This document shows, piece after piece, positions 38,123 through 45,734 of a DNA stretch of 64,000 bases. The translations under genes were made by a program, and so were the position numbers. The notes under the pieces were generated by a model, which saw only the letters and a program-made list of their open reading frames with translations, was not told the origin of the DNA and ran no database searches. Position 1 is the stretch's first letter, and each line of letters starts with the position of its first letter. This DNA comes from Nereida ignava (GTDB taxonomy: Bacteria > Pseudomonadota > Alphaproteobacteria > Rhodobacterales > Rhodobacteraceae), in assembly GCF_001049735.1 (NCBI RefSeq), contig NZ_CVPC01000002.1, positions 124,001 through 188,000 of the forward strand. Direction: 5' to 3'.

Positions 38123-38808
38123 TGGCCGAGGTCTCGCCGCAGGTTTGGCAAGCCGTTTGGCTGTCTCTAAAAGTAGCAAGCGTTGCTACGGTTTGTGCGT
38201 TGCCGGTGGCCGTTCTTGTGGCATATCTACTCACGCGTGTGGTCTTTTGGGGCAGGGGGTTGTTGACTGTTGTTGTTTACCTTCCCCTTGTTTTGCCGCC
38301 AGTTGTGACGGGCTACGCGCTACTTTTGATGTTTGGCTCAAACGGTTATGTCGGTTCGCTGCTCGCTGACTTGGGGATTGTTTTCGCCTTTCGCTGGACC
38401 GGGGCAGTGCTGGCTGCGGCGATCATGGGGTTTCCCCTTATGGTCCGTGCAATCCAGCAAGCGCTTGACGCATCTGACAAAGGTTTTGAGGCGGCGGCAG
38501 CCAGCCTTGGGGCTTCAAAAATAATATGTTTTCTGACAATCACATTGCCGCTGATCGCACCTGGCGTATTGGCGGGCGCCATACTTGGATTTGCCAAGGC
38601 ACTTGGTGAATTTGGTGCCACAATAACATTTGTTGCAAGCATTCCAGGTCAAACTCAAACCATCCCGTCTGCAATCTACAACTTCTTACAAATCCCGAAT
38701 GGTGAGCCCGTAGTCATGTGGTTGGTCGGAATATCAGTTCTATTGTCTGTCGTCGCACTCGCGGCCAGTGAACTGCTCGGACGCTGGATGAGAAAGCACG
38801 GCCTGTGA
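38119..38808 (+). CDS. modB: molybdate ABC transporter permease ModB
   Basis: A 229-residue inner-membrane permease with about five spans. The ATPase-contact EAA loop is visible as EAAASLGASKIICFLTITLP, and LGEFGATITF is a ModB hallmark. It overlaps modA by four bases and modC by one. Confidence 0.95.
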   Translation: MMAEVSPQVWQAVWLSLKVASVATVCALPVAVLVAYLLTRVVFWGRGLLTVVVYLPLVLPPVVTGYALLLMFGSNGYVGSLLADLGIVFAFRWTGAVLAAAIMGFPLMVRAIQQALDASDKGFEAAAASLGASKIICFLTITLPLIAPGVLAGAILGFAKALGEFGATITFVASIPGQTQTIPSAIYNFLQIPNGEPVVMWLVGISVLLSVVALAASELLGRWMRKHGL

Positions 38809-39887
38809 TGTTTGATCTGCGGGTACGGCATCAATTCAACGCGGCCAGTCTTGATGTGCATGTTCGCTCGGATGCCCGCGTTCTGGCGCTTTTTGGACCG
38901 TCCGGCGCTGGCAAAACGTCGCTGATCAAAGCGCTTGAGGGGAGTTTTGCTCCAGAGTTCGCTGTCTTGAAAGCGGCAGGTAAAACACTGCTCGACACAA
39001 CGCAGTCAATTCGTGTTCCAACGCACCGCAGACGGCTTGGGGTAATCTACCAAGACGCGCGTTTGTTCCCGCATATGACCGTTGATGGAAATCTTCGCTA
39101 TGCTGAACAGTTTGGTCGCGCAAAAAAACTTAATGGCGCGTTTGAAGAGGTGGTTGATCTGCTAGGCCTTGAACGCGTCTTGCACCAGCGCCCCGCAACG
39201 TTATCCGGTGGCGAGGCGCAGCGCGTTGCCATTGGCAGGGCAATTTTATCTCAGCCTCGTGCGCTACTTTTGGACGAGCCGCTTGCCGGAATTGATCAAG
39301 CAAGGAGGGAAGAAATTATTCCGTACCTGCTGCGCCTTAAACGCGAGCTTTCTTTGCCGATGATCCTTGTAAGTCACGATTTGAACGATGTTGTCCGACT
39401 TGCTGATGATGTTGCCTTGATTGATGAAGGCCGCGTGGTGAAGCAGGGAGCGCTGGCTGATGTCTTGGCCAATCCTGAATTGTCACAGTTCTTTGGCCCG
39501 TCTCAAACCGGTGCTGTTATTAATGGTCATGTCGTTGCACATCATCCTGATGGCATCACCGAGATTGCTACATCCGCAGGGTCCGCGATGTTGGCCCAAA
39601 TTGAGACTAAAGTCGGCGCGGATGTGCGTATACGGGTCCTTGCAAAGGACGTGATGATTTCGCGGGAGAAACCGATTGGGTTAAGCGCGCTCAATATTTG
39701 GCATGGATCCATCGTTAGTATCACGCCCGCAGGCGCGCGCGGCGTTGTGGTTGACCTAAAATGTGGCAGTGATCACATCCTAGCTTTTGTGACAAACCGA
39801 TCATTGCAAGCCCTCGCACTTGAGGTGGGCGCAGCGTGTTGGCTGGTCGTTAAGTCTCTGTCGTTAACTGATCCCCAAATTTCATAG
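38808..39887 (+). CDS. modC: molybdate ABC transporter ATPase ModC
   Basis: A 359-residue ABC ATPase. Walker A FGPSGAGKTS, signature LSGGEAQRVAIGRA, Walker B LLLDEPL and H-loop VSHDL are all present. The C-terminal third is a molybdate-binding (MOP) domain (from about residue 290; LSALNIWHGSIVSI). The ATG at 38808 shares its A with the modB stop; a GTG one codon earlier is an alternative. No ModE gene or clear ModE site is seen. Confidence 0.95.
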   Translation: MFDLRVRHQFNAASLDVHVRSDARVLALFGPSGAGKTSLIKALEGSFAPEFAVLKAAGKTLLDTTQSIRVPTHRRRLGVIYQDARLFPHMTVDGNLRYAEQFGRAKKLNGAFEEVVDLLGLERVLHQRPATLSGGEAQRVAIGRAILSQPRALLLDEPLAGIDQARREEIIPYLLRLKRELSLPMILVSHDLNDVVRLADDVALIDEGRVVKQGALADVLANPELSQFFGPSQTGAVINGHVVAHHPDGITEIATSAGSAMLAQIETKVGADVRIRVLAKDVMISREKPIGLSALNIWHGSIVSITPAGARGVVVDLKCGSDHILAFVTNRSLQALALEVGAACWLVVKSLSLTDPQIS

Positions 39888-40054
39888 CCACCGCGTTCAT
39901 AGGCGCATAGTTCCTCAAATTTTATTCATTTATGGTCTAGAGCACCGCATTTGATGGCGCCTCTTTAAGCCTTTTTTCATGTCTGACGGTCAACGCTTGC
40001 ACAAAGGCTCCGATATCTCTGGGCCATATATTTGAGCAAAAAAGGGTTTTCCGC

Positions 40055-43000
40055 ATGGGCTTGAAAAAGATCAATATCTCAACTTGGCTGCCAATTGCGA
40101 TGGTGCTGCTGGCCGCCGTTTCACTTACGATTACTTCGTTTTTTTCGTATCACGACACGCGCGAGGTGTTGCTGAAAGACGCCGAATTACGATTGACGGG
40201 TCTTGCTGCTGATCGTCGGTCCAAACTCGACCTTTGGTTGGAGGGCGTCGACAAAGAGTTGGAGACGATCGCAGAGGCGTCGGCGGCGGTTACGGCGCTT
40301 GAAGATTTTTCCTATGCGTGGTCGGGGCTGAGCTCAGAGGGTTCTGCAACTGCAGCACTTCAGCGGCAGTTTATTGATGAAAACCCTTTTGCTTTGGGCG
40401 ACCGCGACAAGCTTGAGGTGTTGAAAACTGGCGGGCGGTATAGCCAAGCCCACCAAAGCCACCATCCGGTTTTGCGTACGCTTGGCGAGCGGGGCGGTTA
40501 CTACGACCTGTTCTTGATCGATAATTCCGGCAATGTGATCTACTCGGTGGAAAAAGAGGCTGATTTTGCCACGAACATTCTTACTGGCCCGTATAAGTCA
40601 TCAGGGCTGAGCGTAGCTTTTCAGAAAGTTGTTCAGATTGCTAATGGTGAGTTGAGCGAGACTGCTGCATTCACAGATTTTGAGCCATACGCCCCAAGCG
40701 CGGGTGCGCCAGCAAGTTTTGTTGGGCGGCCCATTTACTCACAATTTGGAAATATGGCCGGTGCGGTCGTGTTACAATTGCCGACCGATAAAGTTGCAGC
40801 CCTTTTGACCGATTCAGCCGGTCTTGGTGAGACTGGCGATGCGTTTCTTCTTAGCTCTGACGGTGAGTTGAAAACCCAGCCGAGAACATTTGCTGACCAA
40901 GTCCCGCTCCAAGCAGCTCTAGATGAAACAGCCCTCGAACGGCTTAACAATTCCGAAGCTTCCGTGCTGCAAGCCGTCTTTTTTGGCGAGCCCGTTCTTG
41001 TCGGAAAAGCTACGCTAAACTTTCATGGAACAACGTGGAAAATGGTGGTTGTCTCGCGCATGTCAGAGGTTTTTGAACGTGCGGCTGAATTGCGCAACAG
41101 CCTAATCGTGCAAGTTGCGGCGACATTGGCGATTATTGTTGTGATCGGCTTTTTCTTGGCTCGCTCTGTGAGTAAACCATTGCTCCATGTGGCAAGCGAC
41201 ATGCGCCGCGTTGCAGGCCGTGACTATGACACGACTGTTCGCGGGCTATCGCGCGGTGATGAAATTGGTCAAATCGCGGGAACTCTTGATGAATTCAGGA
41301 CAAAACTTGGCTCCGCCGAGGAACAACAACTGGAAGCGATGCTGAAAGGCGCTGCCTTTCAAAGCGGCTCTGGAGCGATGTTTGTTATGAACGGTCAGAA
41401 GCATGTGGTCTACGCCAACGAGAGTTTCTTTGAGTTGCTTGGAACCCTCGGATTGAACTGCGACGAAGATGATCTGGATCAACCTATCGCAAAGCTTGCG
41501 CCATTCCTCGAAGATGCAGTCACCAAGACGTCGAGCTTTCCCACGAAACTGGACGTGTCCCACGAAGATCAGCAAATTTCTGTGACGATGAATGATATCA
41601 TCGGTGAGAATGACGAAGTTATGGGCATAGTTGTTGAAGTTGGTAATGTAACTGAACGACGTACAACTGCGGCAATTCTTGACGCAATCGAACAGCAGCA
41701 GGCGAAAGTTGAACTGACGCCAACTGGTGACATTATTTCAGCCAATGAGATCTATAAGAACGCCGTTGGTGAGGAGGGAATGCGTAACGGATTCTTTGCG
41801 AACTTCCGTGATCTTGCGGATAACAGAGCATTGCGTTGGCAAGATGTTATTGCATCAGGCGGCTACATGGGGCTGTTTGAATTGACTCTCAGTAGTGGTC
41901 ATACCGTCAACTTTGAGGGTGGCTTCCATTTTGTACGTGACCAAGATGATGACGTCCGTCAAGTTGTACTGCTCGCCAACGACGTAACCAAAGTGCAGCA
42001 AGCGATTGCAGTATCAGAGGCAGCGCGTAAAGAGACAGCACAAGCGCAAAAGCAGGTTGTTGACGCTCTGAAAATGGGTCTGGACCGCTTGGCTGATGGC
42101 GAATTGACGGTGCGTTTGCATGAACCCTTCCATGAAGACTACGAAATGTTGCGCGACAACTTCAACCGTACCTGTGAAACGCTGATGAACGCTATTGCAG
42201 GCGTTGGCGAAAATGCCGAGACCATTCGCGGTGAGGCCGCTGAAATTTCGAGTGCTGCAGACAGCTTGTCACAACGCACGGAACGGCAGGCAGCATCTTT
42301 GGAAGAAACTGCAGCGGCACTTGATGAACTGACAACATCCGTGGCTTCTGCTGCACAAGGCGCAAAAACGGCCAGCGATGTAGTTATTGAGGCACGTACA
42401 AACGCTGAAGAAAGCGGTGAGGTGGTTCAACAAGCTGTCGTCGCGATGGGTGAAATTGAAAGTTCATCGGGTCAAATTTCGAAAATCAGCGGAGTAATCG
42501 AGGATATCGCATTTCAAACCAACTTACTGGCTCTCAATGCCGGCGTTGAGGCGGCGCGAGCGGGTGATGCAGGACGCGGGTTCGCAGTTGTTGCCTCAGA
42601 GGTGCGTGCGCTCGCACAGCGATCTTCTGACGCCGCACGAGAAATCAACGATTTGATCGCCCAGAGTACTACCCAAGTTCAAAAGGGTGTTGGGTTGGTC
42701 GGCAATACGGGGACTGCGCTAACGGGGCTGGTCCAGTCCGTCAAGACAATCGCAGAGCACGTCAGTGAAATTGCACAATCCGCGCAAGAGCAATCTGGCA
42801 ACCTTGCCGAGATTAACAGTGCCATCAACGAGTTGGACCAAGTGACTCAACAAAACGCTGCGATGTTTGAAGAGACCACGGCTGCCAGCCATTCTTTGAC
42901 ACAACAGGCAAACGCCTTGCGCGCATCTATGGCAAAATTTGTCACAACCAAAGGCGTACAAAACGTTGTGGACATGCAACCGAATAGAACCGTGAAGCAA

Positions 43001-43078
43001 GCCATTGAAACCAAACGTCCGATGGCCGTTGGTGAGACCGGTGAGGCCGTGCTCGATGATGGTTGGGAGGAATTCTAG
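40055..43078 (+). CDS. methyl-accepting chemotaxis protein with two PAS domains and CheR-tether tail
   Basis: A 1007-residue chemoreceptor. TM1 is at about residues 12-30; the periplasmic sensor (about 31-345) looks like a double Cache type. TM2 is at about 350-368 and the first HAMP at 370-425. Two PAS-like segments follow (about 430-545 and 550-655), then a HAMP-like stretch (about 672-720) and the methyl-accepting domain, with the signalling tip IAFQTNLLALNAGVEAARAG near 815-840. The C-terminus ends GWEEF, which fits the x-W-x-x-F tether that binds CheR. Ligand unknown. It runs with cheD (two bases downstream) and converges on the che operon. Confidence 0.92.
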   Translation: MGLKKINISTWLPIAMVLLAAVSLTITSFFSYHDTREVLLKDAELRLTGLAADRRSKLDLWLEGVDKELETIAEASAAVTALEDFSYAWSGLSSEGSATAALQRQFIDENPFALGDRDKLEVLKTGGRYSQAHQSHHPVLRTLGERGGYYDLFLIDNSGNVIYSVEKEADFATNILTGPYKSSGLSVAFQKVVQIANGELSETAAFTDFEPYAPSAGAPASFVGRPIYSQFGNMAGAVVLQLPTDKVAALLTDSAGLGETGDAFLLSSDGELKTQPRTFADQVPLQAALDETALERLNNSEASVLQAVFFGEPVLVGKATLNFHGTTWKMVVVSRMSEVFERAAELRNSLIVQVAATLAIIVVIGFFLARSVSKPLLHVASDMRRVAGRDYDTTVRGLSRGDEIGQIAGTLDEFRTKLGSAEEQQLEAMLKGAAFQSGSGAMFVMNGQKHVVYANESFFELLGTLGLNCDEDDLDQPIAKLAPFLEDAVTKTSSFPTKLDVSHEDQQISVTMNDIIGENDEVMGIVVEVGNVTERRTTAAILDAIEQQQAKVELTPTGDIISANEIYKNAVGEEGMRNGFFANFRDLADNRALRWQDVIASGGYMGLFELTLSSGHTVNFEGGFHFVRDQDDDVRQVVLLANDVTKVQQAIAVSEAARKETAQAQKQVVDALKMGLDRLADGELTVRLHEPFHEDYEMLRDNFNRTCETLMNAIAGVGENAETIRGEAAEISSAADSLSQRTERQAASLEETAAALDELTTSVASAAQGAKTASDVVIEARTNAEESGEVVQQAVVAMGEIESSSGQISKISGVIEDIAFQTNLLALNAGVEAARAGDAGRGFAVVASEVRALAQRSSDAAREINDLIAQSTTQVQKGVGLVGNTGTALTGLVQSVKTIAEHVSEIAQSAQEQSGNLAEINSAINELDQVTQQNAAMFEETTAASHSLTQQANALRASMAKFVTTKGVQNVVDMQPNRTVKQAIETKRPMAVGETGEAVLDDGWEEF

Positions 43079-43080
43079 GA

Positions 43081-43674
43081 GTGATCCGTTCGCCCCTAAA
43101 TCCTCAAAGGTCCGGCTCAGTGACCGCGCGCTCCGGAATTGGAGCGCGCGGTCAACGTGATGCTGTAGTCGTGCCACTCATCCAGGGTGAAATTAAAGTA
43201 TCAGCAAGGCCTTTGGAATGCATCTCAACGTTGTTGGGCTCGTGTGTTTCGGTTTGCCTATTTGATCCCGAGACAGGTGTTGGTGGTATGAACCATATGC
43301 TGCTGGCAGGAAAACTTCTTAATGATCCCAATGGTATTCGTGCCTCGACAAATGAAATTGAACGGCTGATCAATGCAACATTGAAGGCCGGTGCCGTTCG
43401 TACAAATCTTCATGCTAAATTATTTGGCGGTGCGCAAATTACGCGTGGCTTGACGACGGTTGGTGAGACGAACGGAGCTTTTGCGGAAAGCTATTTGCAA
43501 CGCGAAGGTATCGACGTGGATGCTAGCAGTCTTGGTGGTGACAAAGCGCGACGGGTTCATTTCTGGCCTACGACAGGTCGCGTAAAGATGAAATTCGTCG
43601 AAGATATTGTCGTCGCGCCACCGCGTATTCCGCGTTCAGTTATGAAGGATGTGGGTGATGTTGAGCTATTTTGA
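43081..43674 (+). CDS. cheD: chemoreceptor glutamine deamidase CheD
   Basis: A 197-residue deamidase that converts receptor glutamines to glutamates. The catalytic cysteine lies in LLGSCVSVCLFD (Cys55), and the histidine in GGMNHMLL (His72) has the 17-residue spacing seen in the family; TNLHAKLFGGA is also typical. The start is GTG at 43081, ten bases after GGGAGG; a TTG six codons earlier overlaps the receptor gene. The protein ends VELF, the same four residues as the convergent neighbour. Confidence 0.92.
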   Translation: MIRSPLNPQRSGSVTARSGIGARGQRDAVVVPLIQGEIKVSARPLECISTLLGSCVSVCLFDPETGVGGMNHMLLAGKLLNDPNGIRASTNEIERLINATLKAGAVRTNLHAKLFGGAQITRGLTTVGETNGAFAESYLQREGIDVDASSLGGDKARRVHFWPTTGRVKMKFVEDIVVAPPRIPRSVMKDVGDVELF

Positions 43675-43702
43675 AACGCAGCTGCGCTTTTGCAGAGAGT
43701 GG

Positions 43703-44032
43703 TTAAAAAAGCTCAACTGCGCCGTTTGTTGCGCGGTTGGGTGTATCCTTCAGACCCAGTGCAACAAGGCTGATTTCCAGCTTCACAGACTGTAAGACTT
43801 CAGAAACTTTTATCACTGAGTTAGCATTCAAAAGTACCACGATTGATGCGATATCAGTATTGATCTGTTGTGCGCGGTCTATTTCCTGCAGCTGCGTGAT
43901 GCCCGCCTGTAACTGATGAGGCTCGGGTAAACTCATGAAGCCCGCCTCGATATTATCAAGGCAGGTTTTGAGTGCGTGATTTAGGGTCGCTATTGCTGCA
44001 ATCAGCTCTATTTGGGTTAGCTCAGCCCGCAT
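43703..44032 (-). CDS. small helical chemotaxis protein with D-x-x-x-Q motif, CheT/CheZ-like
   Basis: 109 residues, almost entirely amphipathic helix, with no annotation I recognise by sequence alone. Within LQEIDRAQQINTDI there is Asp52-x-x-x-Gln56, the arrangement of the catalytic pair in the CheY-P phosphatase CheZ. From memory, the rhizobial protein CheT, a similarly small che-operon product next to cheD/cheY2, also has this motif. The C-terminus ends GAVELF, and CheZ also binds CheY with its extreme C-terminus. The ATG overlaps the cheY2 stop as TAATG, so the two are translationally coupled. A CheY-P phosphatase role is my inference; some other CheY- or CheR-binding role is possible. Confidence 0.6.
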   Translation of the reverse strand: MRAELTQIELIAAIATLNHALKTCLDNIEAGFMSLPEPHQLQAGITQLQEIDRAQQINTDIASIVVLLNANSVIKVSEVLQSVKLEISLVALGLKDTPNRATNGAVELF

Positions 44033-44418
44033 TAAAGACGGCCCGTAACTTGTTCAATGCACTTCAATAGATCGGCGTTTTGAAATGGCTTCTTGATAAA
44101 GTTGTTCATGCCAAGCTTTTTGCCGTGCTCAATCACCTGAGGGTTCGTCGTGCCAGTGATCAAAATGAAGCCAATTCCCTTCGTCGCAGGGTTACTGCGC
44201 AGAGCATGCAAAAGGTGCAGCCCGTCCATTTCAGGCATATTGTAGTCCGACAAAACAAGGTGGACGGGCGTCTTAGCAATCATTGCTAGCGCTGTTTTTC
44301 CGTCCGGTGCGGATAGCACTTGCCGAATGCCAAAACCGTCGAGGCTTTGTGCAAGAAGGCCGCGACTTGTCGACATGTCGTCAACGATCATAACGCGAAT
44401 TTGGTCTCTAAGTGCCAT
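44032..44418 (-). CDS. cheY: CheY-type single-domain response regulator (cheY2)
   Basis: A 128-residue stand-alone receiver domain. The acidic pair is Asp13/Asp14, the phosphoacceptor Asp58 lies in VLSDYNMPEMDG, the Thr is in ILITGTT and the Lys in FIKKPF. There is no output domain, so it is a CheY. ATG at 44418 has GAGG five bases upstream; the longer frame to 44490 would overlap cheR. It follows cheR with a one-base gap and overlaps the next gene. Confidence 0.93.
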   Translation of the reverse strand: MALRDQIRVMIVDDMSTSRGLLAQSLDGFGIRQVLSAPDGKTALAMIAKTPVHLVLSDYNMPEMDGLHLLHALRSNPATKGIGFILITGTTNPQVIEHGKKLGMNNFIKKPFQNADLLKCIEQVTGRL

Positions 44419-44419
44419 A

Positions 44420-45256
44420 CTAGCCTCGTGAATTTGATTTATAAATAGTTGTGCCAACCGCTTCAAAGCCGAGCTGGTGGGGGTCATCAAGCCGCTCTGA
44501 GTGTCCTAAAAACAAGATCCCATCGGGCTTTAGAGCGGCTTGAAAACGCGGCCACAAACGCGCCTGTATGGCTGCGTCGAAATAAATGACGACATTTCGG
44601 CAAAAGATCAGGTCAAACTGTTTGGTCATTGGCCAATCAGAAATCAAATTAAGAGTTCCGAAAACAATGTGTTTGCGAACGTTCGCTGAGACAGTTTCTG
44701 AAGACAGACCAACGTCGTTTCCAAAGAGCGTTTTGTTTACGCGCCCAAATGCAGATGCCGGATCTATAGGACTGTAAACACCAGTTCTGGCCCGTTCGAC
44801 CACTTGTGGATCAATGTCAGTAGCCAGAATACGAAAGTTGGACTGCGGCCCAAATTCGTTCAAGAGGAGCCCTGCGATTGAGTACGGCTCTTCACCTGTG
44901 GAGCAGCCGGCTGACCAAATGCGCAAAGGCTCGGACTGTTTGAGCCTAGCTTCCAACTTCGTTCGGTACTCTCCAATAAGGTAGTCAAAATGATGTGGTT
45001 CGCGGAAAAACCGTGTCACATTCGTTGTGAGCGCACTTAACATCTGCCCAAACTCTTCCCCTTCAGCATCTTCAACATTTTTGAGATATTCGGAGAAATT
45101 GGATAGCCCTGTCGCGCGCAACCTCTTGGCCAAACGGGATTGCACCATCGGCTTCTTGGCCGTTTCCAGTACAATTCCCGTTCGTGCATACATCATTGCG
45201 GCAACCGCGTCGAAATGCGCATCAGTAAGCAGCGCTGTGCGCGTTTCCGATGTCAT
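44420..45256 (-). CDS. cheR: chemotaxis protein methyltransferase CheR
   Basis: A 278-residue SAM-dependent enzyme that methylates receptor glutamates. An N-terminal helical domain (TTNVTRFFREPHHF) is followed by the SAM domain: WSAGCSTGEEPYSIA, ILATDIDPQVV, and IFCRNVVIYF. It appears intact. The start overlaps no gene but lies only one base from the old cheW stop (45258-45260). A receptor with a CheR-binding C-terminal pentapeptide is encoded nearby. No cheB lies in the window. Confidence 0.95.
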   Translation of the reverse strand: MTSETRTALLTDAHFDAVAAMMYARTGIVLETAKKPMVQSRLAKRLRATGLSNFSEYLKNVEDAEGEEFGQMLSALTTNVTRFFREPHHFDYLIGEYRTKLEARLKQSEPLRIWSAGCSTGEEPYSIAGLLLNEFGPQSNFRILATDIDPQVVERARTGVYSPIDPASAFGRVNKTLFGNDVGLSSETVSANVRKHIVFGTLNLISDWPMTKQFDLIFCRNVVIYFDAAIQARLWPRFQAALKPDGILFLGHSERLDDPHQLGFEAVGTTIYKSNSRG

Positions 45257-45257
45257 G

Positions 45258-45722
45258 TTATGCCACGTTCGTTTCTTTTGCTGGGACAGCCGCTTTCAGA
45301 CTTAGCAAGCGTATCATGCGGTCATTTTGGATAATTAGCCCATCCACAAACCGTGTTGTGTTGTCACCCATTTCGGGCGGTGGGTCGATTGCATCCGTAT
45401 TGATGGAAAGAATATCAACGACTGCGTCTACCAGCAGGCCGACCGTTTGTTAGTCAACGTTCACAACGATGATCACGTCACGCGGGCTTACCTCGCGTTC
45501 GGCCAAGCCGAACCGAATGGACAGGTCTACGATAGGCAGGACACTTCCGCGCAGATTAATCACGCCTTGCATGTAGGGCGGCGAATGCGGCAGAGGCGTT
45601 GCTTTGCTCCACCCACGAATTTCACGCACTGACATGATATCAAGCGAATATTCTTGATCGTTCACTTTAAACGACAAAAGTTCAATTTCGCGCCCGGTTT
45701 GGGAGGGGGTCTTTTGGTCCAT
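45258..45722 (-). pseudogene. cheW: cheW, coupling protein, interrupted by one in-frame TAA
   Basis: A CheW coupling protein of normal total length (154 sense codons) broken by a TAA at codon 91 (45450-45452). Before it, residues 1-90 carry [16 protein letters not shown], the conserved [17 protein letters not shown] and VIIVVNVD. After it, with no shift of frame, come QTVGLLVDAVVDIL and FVDGLIIQNDRMIRLLSL, the regular CheW C-terminal half, ending at a TAA at 45258-45260. ATG at 45722 is six bases after GGAG. Truncation after residue 90 would remove the second beta-barrel and probably abolish coupling. No internal start with a ribosome-binding site follows closely. Confidence 0.88.
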
Positions 45723-45734
45723 GGTCATCTCCAA

